NCBI GenBank assembly: GCA_013076295.1
Contig: RQOL01000730.1
Span: 124,001 to 188,000, forward strand
From: Sanderia malayensis
Taxonomy: Eukaryota; Cnidaria; Scyphozoa; Semaeostomeae; Pelagiidae
Direction: 5' to 3'
Length of the DNA stretch: 64,000 nt
The notes under the pieces are model-generated. The model saw only the letters and a program-made list of their open reading frames with translations, did not search any database and was not told the origin of the DNA. The translations under genes were made by a program, and so were the position numbers. The stretch's first letter is position 1. Each line of letters opens with the position of its first letter. Positions 33,752-45,545 of this stretch are shown piece by piece.

Positions 33752-35229
33752 AGGAAGAAACTCTTGCGACTAGTTAAACTGCAAACAATTTTGAATTAAT
33801 TTTGTGGTTTAAAAAATGGAAAATTTAGCGTCATTAAGCTTTCGCCAAATATATATATATCAAATCAGACCATTTCGTAAGCAAAATGGTACAGGTGTGG
33901 TAAATCACACGTGCTGCATTGGAAAGTAATTTGCCCTTCGATTTTTGAGATTTTAAAAAATTTAGTCTTTGCATGTATTGTACAGCAAATGTTGTTGAGC
34001 ATTTCATTCATTTAAGTTTTGTTTCATGTATTGACATTTCCAATATAAGATAAAATAATTAAGAGAATGCATAAGGAAAACAAATTCAAACATACTCAAG
34101 CTTTTTGATGCATTTTCATTGGAACTTTCATCAGTTTTGCTTTCTGTATCCCTTGTATCTGTGTCACCTTCATTGATAATTCCATCTTTGCCTGACATAG
34201 TCAATCTTATTATCTGTTAATATACTATAAAATACTAAAATCTAAACCACTTCTCACATTCTGCACGAATAGATATTCATTCATCCATGCTCTTGAGAAA
34301 TTTAAACTTCGAACTCATTCATCAACCAACACCACACCCAACCGACACTGCATGAACATGTGAGAGGAATATTGCTGCTCAGTATCCATCCAGATAAATT
34401 TTCAACAACATATTAAGTGAGACATTACCTATCCGGATTAAGAGCTTCCACACTTTTAGCACATTGTTGACGTTTTGCACCTTTAACAAGCATGACAATT
34501 ATTCTTCTATTGTCCCTAACGCTAACCATACGATAATTAAATATAGCCAAATTCTAAATTCCATTTGGGAGTTCTTGGTGCTTCACACCCACCACGTGGC
34601 GTGACAAAGGGGTGTCACACTTTGTTGTCGATCAGCTCACAGCTCGCACCTTGTTTTGCACCCACTGACAGCTCGCACCTTGTCAATTCTCGCTGCTCGC
34701 AGCTACATGTAAGCAAACTCACACATGTTTTCCAACCTGGCGGGCGGTGACACAAGAAATTCAAACAGAGCAGCTATTTGTAACTTGATGTGAATGATGT
34801 TCAAACTGAAAAATAAATGTGATATGTACAATTGAAATAAAAATGATTTACCTATCCTAAAATATTTAACTTAAGAGTGGCAAAAAAAATGGCCGCCAAG
34901 CATGCAAAAAACGAGATGGCTGCCAACAAAGGCAAACGAAAAGGGAAATCTACCAGCCTGCCAGCATGAAAATGTTATGAAAAATTTTAAATGTTGGAAT
35001 TAAAGTTTAATTGATAAAAAAGTAAATTTGAATGATGAACGTTGACTTGCCTGAATTTGAAAAATCGACTTGAGTAAGCTTCTAACTTCTTATTTCTTCA
35101 CTGTGTGTGAGCGACTGAGCAACATGCATGAGACTGAAGTTATAATTATAATAATGGAACTGAAGATGTATATTGTGCAGAAGTTTGAAGTAACTTCATT
35201 TCTTGTTTTACCCTTTCGTCAAAAGTTAT
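33752..35229. other. Intergenic, one weak exon candidate
   Basis: A minus-strand segment 34204-34098 encodes an acidic Ser/Thr-rich start (MTMSGKDGIINEGDTDTRD) and meets gtatgt, a possible splice donor. I see no partner exon, so no gene is claimed. Near 34630-34705 a cacagctcgcacctt phrase repeats. The rest is AT-rich. Confidence 0.3.
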
Positions 35230-37600
35230 CTTTTCTTCTTTCGGATCTAATATATAGACCCTTAATGTTCACAGCTCTGCTGATGCCAACATAGTGAAGG
35301 TGATTTTGAGGTCCATGTTTGAAATATACAACCACCTTTTGTAAAGTATCATCCTGAGATCTATGTATTGTTCTGGCTGCAGCAGGTCGTAGTGGAAGCT
35401 GACAATGGCAGTAGAAAAAAGGAGCTGTCTTTCAAAGAACAAATTGTTTTGAGACTTCAAGAATTGGTGTCCATGAGGCTTCTATCTGCCCTGTTCTCAG
35501 TGCTCTGTACTCAAATCGTTGCTGAATACCAACTGTGCTGTCACTGAATTGCACCCAAATTATGCTTGGCCTGGTACACTCTGCGCTGTTTCTGAGACCA
35601 TCATCTGTTTTAACATTAAGACTCCGGCCAATTTTTCTCCAAGAACTACAGGTAAGTGAAAGTGCAAACCCATAGTTTTTGCTGGATCTTCAGGAATCCG
35701 GGAAAGCAACTTTTCTTTGATATTCTGCCTCAAATCAGCAATGACCAAGTCAATGGCTTTCACTATACATTTCTCTTGTGTGGAATTATTGTCAAGTAAA
35801 GTATTAAAAGAATTAACAGGTCCATTTGTCGAAAACAATCGTGCAAAGCCAACTAACTGTTTGTAGTTCCTATTTTCAGAAATAACTCTTGTCTTAGGGT
35901 GTTAATATCCCCTTTGGCATGAGTACCTTCCCTTAAATGATTTAATAGTTGGGCAAACTGTTTGTCTTCTTTCTGTCTCATCATAGTGAGCAGTTCAAAA
36001 AATTGAAAGTGTCTTGCCAAAGATTTCCACCTAATGCACTGTACCCAGAATTGAAACATTCAAAAATCCAACTGTCATGTACAGGTGACAATTGAAATAG
36101 GTCACCCACAGCTTTTATGCTCAAACCACCAAATGGCTGCTCATTTCGCATTATTTGCTGCAGACGTAGATTCATAGAATTGAAAAGTCGACACCCAAAC
36201 ATTGAGATTTCATCAATAAAAACAAATTTCAAAGCTTTGTATTGATTTCTAATAGTGTTTAGCTTGTCGTTGTCTAGGGGAATGTAATTTTGGTTCACTG
36301 GAATACTGAAAGCAGAATGAATTGTATTTCCTCCTACCTTAAATGCAGCTTTTCCTCTAGGTGCAAGTTGGAGGATCTTCATATCATCTGGATTTTCACC
36401 AGAAAATTTGTCAAGGTACCTTCTCAGTCCTTCATAGATGGTATTTGGTAAAAGCTTTTGCCTACTCCAATGCCACCACTCAAAAATAACCTCATGGGTA
36501 GTTTATCTGACTTAATTGAATGCAAGATATGGTAACAAAATTGCAGTTGCTCTTCATTTAATGAGTGTACTCTCGATCTGCATACGGAATCATAACAGGA
36601 CTATTTTGGACAACTAAGTTATTATTAAGAGATCAAGAAATTAAGAAAGCAGCCAGTATCGTCAAGCAAATCATATTGAGCACTACTAGATGGTCCAGGG
36701 TCAAAACAGCCAGACAGTTTGCATTCGGTAGTGCCACTCTGAAAATCTCGATCTTGAATATGTTGTGCATTTGGTGCAACTGATGACAGTTCATTAAAGT
36801 CATCATATGACATATTTTCTGCAATTTCTTCAAGAATAGAAGAGCATTTCTTGTACTGATTAGAATGCTTATCAACAGGATATTTTTCTTTGTAAAATTT
36901 TCCTTCATGTGTTTGACAACCTTGGATTAAGTCACATGCTTCATTCCTCCAGGGCATGTACAACATAAGTTGCTCCCTGTAATAATTCTCTTAATCCTTG
37001 TTTTTGTCATATCGCACAGAGTGAAGTACTTTTGATTTGATTCTTGCCACAATTTTTAATCCACCTGGTAAATTGTATGATTTCCCAGCAGAATTTAGGT
37101 TAGACTCAATCACAATATCATCCTGGTGGTCTTCAAAAAAACATTATTATTAAAGCATTCAGACCATAACTGATGGGCATTGTTGGTATCAGATTTTCAA
37201 GAAGGTACAGTTTCATACCATGCCCCAAAATCAGCTAAGCAAAGATTTTCTAGCTGCCGAGATCTCCTCTTGTGGCGCTTGATTATATTGTCACACTCTA
37301 TCCCTGTTGAAGAATCAGGAAGCTCTTAACTTTTCCAAACTTTTTAGCAAAAAACACCTCTGATCTGAAGGGGAAGTATTAATGAATTGTACTGAATGAG
37401 ATGATTTCAAAAAGAGGGTTGGTCTTTTTAAAGAAAACTGTATGGCTTTTATGTAATCACTGTCGCAAATATGCAAAATCTCCAAAAATCATTGAGATTG
37501 ATATCATCTCCTAATTTCATCTCATCAAGCAGAGTATGAATGTGTTCAAAGTTTGTTTGTAATTTAGCAATGTCATCTGATTGAAGATCTGTAGTATCCA
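35230..37600 (-). pseudogene. Helitron lineage B fragment: end of Rep plus Pif1 helicase
   Basis: Minus-strand pieces in order: IQFSLKRPTLFLKSS (about 37470); RQLENLCLADFGAWYET (37260); LMLYMPWRNEACDLIQG (36966); LFLSGGIGVGKSF, the Walker A loop (36490-36450); LQLAPRGKAAFKVGG (36382); FVFIDEISMFG, Walker B (36220); VGDLFQLSPV (36110); and RPAAARTIHRSQDDTL with HYVGISRAVNIKGLYI (35390-35240). These are the helicase motifs I, Ia, II, III, V and VI. The pieces change frame repeatedly and carry stops, so it is dead. It is of the same type as the Rep half at 47.6-54.8 kb and different from lineage A. Confidence 0.8.
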
Positions 37601-37689
37601 GTGGTGTCAAATTCATAATTCAGACATTGGTGGCATTGGAAAGTTAAATCTGCAAAGATTCTGGTTTCTTTTCTCGCAAGTTTTTGAAG

Positions 37690-37765
37690 GGTTTGAACAA
37701 ATCATGGCCTACCCCTTTTGGCCTACCACTTTTGGCCTACCACTTTTGCCTACCAATTTGGCCTA
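37690..37765 (+). repeat. Short minisatellite of ggcctaccacttttg
   Basis: Five imperfect copies of a 15-base unit occur in about 75 bases. It lies between the Helitron fragment and the plus-strand family-X copy. The stretch 37766-38389 around it has no recognised gene; a short repeat of cttccattgtgatcttccat occurs near 37980. Confidence 0.8.
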
Positions 37766-38389
37766 CCCTAAAAATAGGCAAGTTTTGACTTTTTCAAAGA
37801 ATTGAGCTTAGTTGAGCTAAAGAGTTGATAGTTGTTTTCCACTGCGGAGCAGCCGGAAATCTTTAAACGCTATCGATACGAAAGTTCAGAGGCTCGTCAA
37901 TGCATGAGAAATCGGCCAATGGGAGTTTGCAGATTTTCTTTGAAACAATAGAGCGAAGTTCTAATTTCACCCCCCTTGATCTTCCATTGTGAACTTCCAT
38001 TGTGATCTTCCATTTAATTGCCAAAGTACGATGGAAACTCTTGCGCACACGCATCTACCAGTGTCATGTGATGTCGTTCGTTGCAACTTGACTTGACTAA
38101 TGACTTTCACTTTTGGTTTGGAATAAGAATTTTCACGAAGGAAGAAATAAGAACAGAAGAGTGACCCCGTTTTGAAAAGGTTAGTTGCCAGTCTGGAAAC
38201 TTTGTAGTGCGCACCGAAGAACTTCGGTGCACATTCTTTTTGCTGCGTGCACAATATTTTCTGAGATAACAAAACTACTGACACTCGAAATATGTATTCG
38301 TGTTAAAATTGTAGGTATGACTAATGTAGTGTTATTTATTAATATGGTGTTTTTATTAAAACATATTTCTTTATACATTCTAGCCAGGA

Positions 38390-41300
38390 ATGCAAGCGAA
38401 TCTGGAGAGCGAAAACAGAAAAAGGACGATGTGCAGACCGAGGCAAATAATAGTTAGGAAAAGCAAAAACCCAAAACAGCTAAAACAGGTGATAACAATT
38501 TTTTTGCTAAATTTATCTTCAAAAAATTGTTCTTGTCACTGGCTTGAGGATCTTGCTGAGATATTTAAAAAAATTTTTTTTTCAGCATTCGATTTGCTGT
38601 CACACAACGATTCTCCTTTTGTCAAGCCAAAAAGAGAAAATGGAGGTCACGAACATTCCGTACAAGAGATATGTGTGACATGCTTTGAAGCAAAAAGGAA
38701 ACAATTCTCGATATCCAGGGACAATAAGTCTCAGATTGAAAGACACGTGTCAACCATTCATGGTGGGAAAAAGGCATTGATAGTTCCATTCAATGACCCA
38801 AGAGCTAGGAAAGCCCAGTTGCAATTGAAACAACAAAAAGAAAAGGAGAGAAGGTGTGTGATCGTATGCCAATGCTTGATTTTTATTATTTATTATGTTA
38901 TTAAATTTTGGTATTTTTTTTACTGAAATATATTTTGTTGCGAAGTGAGCAATCATGTACAGATACATATTCAAAAGTTTTATACAAGTATTAATTCTAT
39001 TATATTTATCAATTGAACTATTTTGCCAATTTTAGCGTTGCTACTAAAACGAAAACCCTAAAAAGAAAAGAAGAGTTCCCGGACCAGAAAGATGTATTGC
39101 CTAAAATTCCACGGATCGAAACGATCGCAAACGTTGACAATGTGTCAAGTGGTAACAAGGCGTTTCGAGAAAAAGACGTTGGTCCAGTTGATTTCTTGGC
39201 ATCTCAGGGTGATAATTCTGTCCCACAGGAAAGTTTCCTTCAGACACAGTTATTTACGCATGAAGAGCAAAAAGTGGATGAAAATGAGCAGTGGTTTCCT
39301 GATGATCACACACCAGTAAGCTAAGATATCGGAGAGTTATCTTTGAAATTAGACAAAGTGCTGTTTTTTCTTGAGAGCAAACACTATGGAAGAGAGGAGC
39401 AATCTGTGAAAAAAAAGATGAGCTAGCAATCATGCCTCAAACCTATTCATCTGCAAAAATTTTTATTGAATTCTTGGAACTTTGCAACAATATACGTCTA
39501 TGTAAGGAACAAACAGTGAAATGTATAACATGCAGTGAATATTTGGAGAGCAAGGGCCTTTCTAGCACAGCATTTTGAAGGCCAACTGGGAAAGAAAATG
39601 GGTGCATTTCAACAAGCGGTCTAGATTTGACTGAGGAATTTTTGACTGACGTCAAAAAAGGGGAAAACAAACGTTGGTATCGGTTTAAAAGTCAGCTGAT
39701 AAGTCACTTGAAAGGAAAAGGAATCATAACGCACGTGGAGGTATTAAAATTCAAGAGCGAAATAGAGCCACTGAGAAAGAGAGGCAGGATTGTTGTGCAG
39801 AACCAGATAAGAGCAGCTATTAATATCGTTAAATCAAAAACTGCATCAGTACATTATGAAAATCAGATTGCTGAGCTATATGCTGCTGGTGCTGATGTAG
39901 GAAATTTTGGGCATTCCAGGAAAATGTTTGTACCAATGCTAAAAGCTGCTTGTGCATATATTGATATTCAAGTCCAGGAATACATGTTGACTCCATTGCC
40001 GAGCACAGGATTCCCTCCACATTTTTATATAACTGGAGACAAATCTACCAATCACTGCATTACCAATCAAGTTTCTATGCTATGCACAGTAGTGGAAGGG
40101 CAAAGAGAAGCCATTGCAATCAATGCAAGACCAGTTTATACTGATTCTTCTGGTAAAGGTGGTTCCGGATCGGAGTTGGCACAAAAAATAATTTGTGATA
40201 TTGAGCAGTATGCAAGCATTGAAGGCAAACATATTCTCTTTATGAGTGGGAAGGTCACAGATGGGCAATATGTAATTGGAAGGTTTGCCGATACTCTTAA
40301 CGAAGCACTGTGGAAGCATCTACCTTTCGAATTGCGGGATGAAAAATGGTGGCCATTACAGTAGGACCCTTCACCTTGGATGAACAAAATCTTTAAAAAA
40401 TTTAAAGAAGAAGAATTCGTTTCCCGTCTGTTGTCAAGAACCAAGGTATTGCACACCCTATTTGGGCATGGCAAAGCTGCATTCCATTGCAAAAGAAACT
40501 GCCAAGGATTTGCCGTTCAGAGTAACGATTCCATTTGCCAAACAAAGATTTCTCAGCTCAAGCTACAAACAATTTGTGCAATTGGAAAAAAGTTTAGAAG
40601 TTTACAAAATTACAAAATTGCGGGTCAAGATTTTGTTTACGAGCTGCTTGGCATTATTGATCTTCTTTGGCCAATTGTGCTTTTAATGCTACGAGGTCAA
40701 CAATTAGAATGTCCAGGGTGAAAACTTGTGTCATGGTTAAAAGAGGTAGAAGAGCAAATGAAGTTATTTTCCAAATGAAATAGAAAAGGAAGTTCCTTCC
40801 CAGCGAGCAGCACCAACACTGTACGATCATGCAGGCGATATTTGCAATATGAAATTTAAAACAGTGGACCTTGTAGAGGGTTGGCTAATTAGTAGCGAAG
40901 TGCCAGGTAAGCCAGTGGAATGGATTATGCGGGAAGTGGAAGATAGCAGAAATGACCTTCGATGTCTTGCACAAGGTATGATTGATGAGCTTCAAAATAG
41001 AGCTGCGGCCAGTGTTCCAGAACTTCTTGAATTTTGGAAAAATTGTTACTTGCTTGGTTGGGCTCAGAGTAGGAGGGAGAGCTTCATATAAACGTGGGCA
41101 ACTTATGAAGCATGGCAACAAAGAGTTTAAAGAAGTTGTAGAATTTGCTGAGCTGCTTCCATATGTGGCAAGAAAAGTAGAAGAAAATGCAATTGATATT
41201 GAGCAAGGCGCCAGCGACATCATCTTTTGGAAGGCTAAAGAAACCTTGGAGAGTATGGTTTGGGGAAAATTATTTCAAGATTACTTTCCTGTGATATTCA

Positions 41301-41660
41301 AAGAAAAAGAATAGAGAAAGGACAAAAATATTAAATTGGAAGATGGCATCATTTTAGAGGCACTTTCCGTGAACAAAGACTCATTCTCCCTTCAAGATAC
41401 TTTCAATGTATCATTGTCAAATGGAGAAAAATTTGTCGCTGAGTTTACAGAAGAAGCTTTAATACAACTTCTGTATGAAGACCCAGTCATTTATGGAAGT
41501 TTTGGCAGAGAATTTTGTCTTATATTTGACATTATGTATGCCTAAGCAGGCACCAAGGCAATAGCAGAGTCGTTTTATCGTGTTATGGAAACTCATGAGA
41601 AGGATGGGGGTCAAAGCCCAGATGTTTTGACAATGAGATCAAAGATAGATTGGTGTTTGC
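38390..41660 (+). pseudogene. Family X gene, copy 2 (plus strand), decayed
   Basis: Same family as 26.5-32.8 kb. A likely intron lies at 38490-38584 (acag|gtgata ... tttcag) and another ends at about 39036 (ttttag). The zinc-finger-like start is CVTCFEAKRKQ and on to ERHVSTIHG (38670-38765). Then come FGHSRKMFVPMLKAACAYID (39905), FYITGDKSTNHCITNQ (40025), MSGKVTDGQYVIGRF (40240), WWPLQ-stop-DPSPWMNKIF (40350), VEGWLISSEVPGKPVEW (40880) and AGTKAIAESFYRVME (41548). Stops at 39322, 40362 and 41543 and frameshifts near 40490, 40720 and 41090 inactivate it. Alignment with copy 1 defines the family: DKxT, DGxY, WxxxxDxxH, late Glu. Homology ends at about 41660, where the LTR element begins. Confidence 0.6.
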
Positions 41661-43029
41661 CACATATATTCCAATGTGAAAGGGCAAGACCGAGATAAGT
41701 GTTCACCTGAGCCACAAATTTTGCAGTGTCTACAAGTTTCTGGGTTTCCTTGATCTTTGCATTCTTGACAGGCTGGTCTTGGTCTAGAGAATCTCTGATT
41801 ATTACCATAATTATTATTTCTGGCTGGGTTTTGCTGTCTATTAGCATTTGTTTTCTCAACCTTCTCAACTTTTGTTGCCAGTGCGGCAAATGTTTTAGTA
41901 AGAGCCTCAATTGTTGAAACTAATGCTGTATCACTTTCAACACTTTTAACAGCTTTCTGATGAGATATTTCATTCACATTAGCAGTTCTTTTGTTCACTA
42001 AGGCTAATTTGTTCTTTCTTTCATTCTCTCTGGTAGAGATTTCATTCATTTCTTTCATGAGAATTTCATCATTAACTCCTAACTTGAGTGAAGGTTCAAG
42101 CTTTGCCAATATTTCATCATCACATAAACCAGTTTTTAAGCACTTCAAAAACATGCCCTGAAGCAGATCGCCGGTGCACTTTAGCCCCTTGTCTTTTGCT
42201 TCACTTGCAACCATCAATCTCTGTCGTAAATCCAAAGCACGCATCAGAAAGGCTTGTGGGGTCTCTTTAGGACCCTGTATAGCTGTGCTTAATGAGTGAT
42301 ACAGATCAGTAGGATCTCGCTGTCCATAATGAGTCAATAAAATATCTTTTAATTCACCCCAAGACATTGCTGTTCTGCTCTCTAGGTAACTTCTTAATTT
42401 AAGACCAGGGGTCATAGCCCTAATTGCAGCGTCAAAAATTTCTTCTTCCCCATAACCTTTACTTAGGCCTAGCTCAACCTGTCTGTGCAGTGAAACAAAA
42501 TCTAAACCCTGTGAATTTCCGGGCTCCATGATTTGACCATGAATTCTAAATTCTCTTCTCCACATTGAAACTTTGTCTTTAGCTGTAAATTCTGCAGGAA
42601 TGATTTTATCAAACTGGTTTTGAGGCCTGCTTTTTACTGCTAGAGATCTCACTTCTTACTTCATGGTTTCAATTTCTTATTTCTGTTTGATTAGCAATGC
42701 CTCATATTTTTCCTCTAGCTCTCTTCTTTCTGATTGCTCAGTATCATCCTTTCCAGTACCATTCTCTTCTGCAAAGCTGGGTTGCTCATCATGATCATCA
42801 CCCTCCAATGGTGGGGGTTTGCCTTCATAAATTCGAGAATTGATTGTAGATATTCAGTGTCTTCTTCTTCAGTTAGACCAGAATCAATCTTACTACGAAT
42901 TAGTCTGAGCAGTTTCAATTTGGATTGCCCCTCAGTGTCCTTTATAGATAAAAAAGTACAAACAGACTACAACCTTTCAGGAGCGCACTGGGTAAATTCT
43001 TCCATCTTCAAATAAACAGCTTCTGACAT
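41660..43029 (-). pseudogene. Retrotransposon gag with zinc knuckle, truncated
   Basis: The start Met is at 43029 (MSEAVYLKMEEF). One in-frame TAG falls near 42968, and another break near 42713 separates it from the long frame 42652-41639. That frame has a typical helical capsid region, a basic coiled segment (EALTKTFAALATKVEKVEK) and a Cys/His knuckle beginning CQECKDQG with CKICGSGEHLSRSC. Gag would coat the element RNA in particles. The frame runs past the breakpoint into foreign sequence for its last ten or so residues. Confidence 0.75.
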
Positions 43030-43274
43030 TTCGAATCAAAATAAACTACAACCAGTCAATATCCAGTACCCAGTAAGCGGCATTAAGACAACAAACGACA
43101 AAATTTACTTCAAATATATACAACTATTTACAAATTCGATATACAAAATCATAATCCTCAGACATCAGGATGGCCTAATTCTACAGCCTAATTCAAAGCA
43201 ACAACAAAATTCTTCGGTTTCGATTTTCAAAATAGGTACTCACGACCTCTTCAATTAAGTGAGTCCTTGAGAGA

Positions 43275-43292
43275 GTCCCTCACTGGGTGCCA
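43275..43292 (-). promoter_or_regulatory. Primer-binding site for minus-strand synthesis
   Basis: The sequence TGGCACCCAGTGAGGGAC on the minus strand lies four bases inside the LTR end. It starts with TGG, the complement of a tRNA CCA end, as expected for tRNA priming. I cannot name the tRNA from memory with confidence. Confidence 0.7.
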
Positions 43293-43296
43293 CTTT

Positions 43297-43521
43297 TGTA
43301 GTCCCCTCAACTTTGTTGAACTAAAGATTTACCGAACTCAGAGAAACAAACCAGAGTAGTTTATCTTCATCAACATCTCATACACCCGCAATACACACAA
43401 AAAAACTCAACCACACTACTTTTTATTAACATAAACTAGTGTCCAGTCTCTTTTCTTCTGTGGCGGGGGGAAAATGTTTTCTTCGTTCGGGGCCCCTCTC
43501 AGTTCAGTCCAGTCCGTTACA
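43297..43521 (-). repeat. 5' long terminal repeat, 225 bp
   Basis: On the minus strand it begins TGTAACGGACTGGACTG and ends GAGGGGACTACA, giving the usual TG...CA termini. It is followed after four bases by a primer-binding site, which fixes its inner edge. The partner LTR is missing, so the age of insertion cannot be read from LTR divergence. Confidence 0.75.
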
Positions 43522-43559
43522 CATTTACCGAGGCAGTGTTAAAGAAAAATGGAGAACCA

Positions 43560-44020
43560 AAAGATTTTGTTAACTAGCCGGGGGTGCTCGCATTCGCTCG
43601 CTTCCCGGAGGGGGGCAAGTGAAAAAAACTTAATGTGGTTGGCGCACTTTGTGCGCTGCATTCCCTTACGCTCATGCCTCCTTCAACCAGACGTACCATG
43701 GGTTGGCTCGCTGCGCTCGCCCATGGTTGGCGCACTCCGTGCGCTGCATTCGCCTATGCTCATGCCCCTTTCAACCCCATGTACCATGGGTTAGCTCGCT
43801 ACACTCCCATGTGGTTGGCGCACTTCGTGCGCTGCATTCGCTTACGCTCATGCCCCTTTCAACCCCACATACAATGCGTTAGCTCACTGCGCTCGCCAGT
43901 CTATCCATTATCAAAAAGTATTGACTGATAGGGCGCACTTCGTGCTCTGCATTCGCTTACGCTCATGCCTCTGCCTACTCCTTTTACAAAAGCTTGGCTC
44001 GCTTCGCTCGCCTGATAATC
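43560..44020 (+). repeat. Satellite units of the 115-bp family with shortened 87-bp variants
   Basis: The leader (agccgggggtgctcgcattc ... aaaaacttaatgtggttgg) is followed by units beginning ggcgcac at about 43639, 43729 and 43815 and one at 43930. The first two are shorter because the tctattatcaagaaacattg part is missing and gttgg joins directly to the next unit. The block ends near 44020 at ctcgcctgataatccc. Confidence 0.85.
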
Positions 44021-44036
44021 CCTTATCATAATTTGT

Positions 44037-44495
44037 TGATTAAAACTTTGGGCTTGTTTACATTAGGCCTAAGCATCGCAATTATTCTCGTGAAGTCGCA
44101 AAAGAGCCAGTCAACTTGCAGCAAAAGGCGAAACGGGTCACGTGAACAGCGAATACGTGGTTCGAAAATGGAGTTCGCAACGCTAATTTGGAATTTTCGC
44201 CACCGTAAACTGTAATTTTTTCGTGATAGCACAATTAGCAGAATAATTAATGGAATAATTCAAAAGAACTTTAAAAAAACGAAACCAAAAATAGATAACC
44301 TTGGTCTAATTAATAATTGGCACTTTCCATTTGAAATTTAGCACAAATAATGTACAAACAAAAAAGCCTTTTTGATTACACGGTTCGCCGTTTCGGCCCA
44401 TTGTTTTGAGGCGTTTGACCTATTGTTTCGGGTCGAATCTATTGTTTTTGGCAAGAAAGTGCGTCATCACGTGACCTCCGCAGAATATATATATT
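44037..44495 (+). repeat. Interspersed repeat B, copy 2
   Basis: It matches 19595-20295 except for a block missing here. It ends at the shared ccgcagaatatatatattag, and the next base starts the transposase reading frame. This either marks an internal boundary of one element or a rearrangement. Confidence 0.8.
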
Positions 44496-44496
44496 A

Positions 44497-45005
44497 GAAG
44501 GTCTGCGTTCTATTATTGATGCAGTTGAATTCAAGTGTGAGACCCCTAGTCTTCCTGCAGCACAAAAACAACTTTATAGCTCATATAAAAATGATAACAC
44601 ATATAAACTACTTATTGGATGCAACACAAATGGATACATAAATTATACATCTGCTTTGTGGTCTGGTAATGTATCAGACAAAGAGCTTGTAGAACAGTCA
44701 GGATTCCTAGACTGCCTCAAACCTGGTGACAAGGTCATGGCTGACAAAGGTTTTCAGATAAGAGGAATGTTAGCTCTAAGGGGATCCTACCTTCAAACTC
44801 CCCCCCTCTTTAAAACAAGGACAACTCAAACCAAAGGGATCAACCAAAGCTAGAAAAATTTCTAACATTAGAATTCACATTGAGCGGGCAATAAGAAGAT
44901 TAAAAACTTACAAAATTTTAAGCAACCTACAAAAAATGACACAGAAAAGCCACATGGACAACATCATATCAGTTTGTGTTTCCTTAGCAAATGTAGGTAA
45001 CAATT
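44497..45005 (+). pseudogene. DDE transposase C-terminal part, ISL2EU/THAP-associated type (DDE_Tnp_4-like)
   Basis: The catalytic RNase H-like fold of a cut-and-paste transposase. From 44497 the frame reads GLRSIIDAVEFK (first Asp), then LLIGCNTNGYINYTSALWSG, KVMADKGFQIRG (second Asp), and after a one-base shift near 44840 HIERAIRRLKTYKIL (Glu) and ISVCVSLAN. The three acidic residues and their order fit the DDE_Tnp_4 superfamily used by ISL2EU and Harbinger elements. The N-terminal THAP and helix-turn-helix parts are absent, replaced by repeat B. The convergent SWIM/YqaJ gene downstream supports the ISL2EU assignment, because such elements are reported to carry a YqaJ-type second gene (from memory). 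Confidence 0.65.
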
Positions 45006-45131
45006 TCGTTAATTAAGTTATTTGCCTCTATAATAATGTGAATATTGTTTATTAATTCTGTTTTGCTGCATTTTCATTTCATAGTATGTTTACTGACACT
45101 TATCCCTCCATCTATTTGTGGTTTCTTAATT

Positions 45132-45545
45132 TTAAATGCAATCATCAATATTAATACTGTCAACAATGAACTGTCTGATCAGAGTTCTTTCCCTTTGTAC
45201 CATTTCTTGATGAAACCAAGCAGTGTGATTAATCTGACAAAATTTACTGTTATCTTGAACATAGCATTCAAATATTTCAGGCTCTAAAAATTTAGCAATG
45301 TTCAGTAGCAAGTACATGCCACAGTCTGTGCTGTTCACTTGTTGTGGCACCATCATTGCGTATCTAGGTATATCAAACCAGTTCACTTTAAACCTTATCT
45401 GAATAAATTTCAGTAACAGTTCTATCTGGTCATTTCTTGTGATAACTTCACCACATGAATGGCTCAACGAATCCATAACAATGATGCTTGTGTTTGCAAG
45501 AATCAAAACAAACCAATGACCATGTTCACAAATTGGCACTATCAT
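45132..45545 (-). pseudogene. Ulp1/SENP-like cysteine protease C-terminal half (peptidase C48)
   Basis: C48 enzymes remove SUMO or ubiquitin-like modifiers. All three catalytic positions are seen: His in EHGHWFVLILA, Asp in IVMDSLSH, and the Gln/Cys pair in QQVNSTDCGMYLL. The family N-terminus is absent. The frame begins (45545) three bases from where the YqaJ-type frame ends (45542), so the two were joined by a deletion or once formed two exons or genes of one element. After the Cys the sequence continues to RTLIRQFIVDSIN and a stop at 45132. Confidence 0.7.

Larger units (their letters stand above)
41660..43521 (-). mobile_element. Truncated LTR retrotransposon (5' LTR, leader, gag)
   Basis: The element is read on the minus strand: LTR 43521-43297, primer site 43292-43275, gag from 43029. 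It stops inside the gag zinc-knuckle region near 41660. No protease, reverse transcriptase, integrase or 3' LTR follows; instead family-X copy 2 coding sequence abuts. The gag style suggests Ty3/gypsy-like, but without pol that cannot be fixed. Confidence 0.8.
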
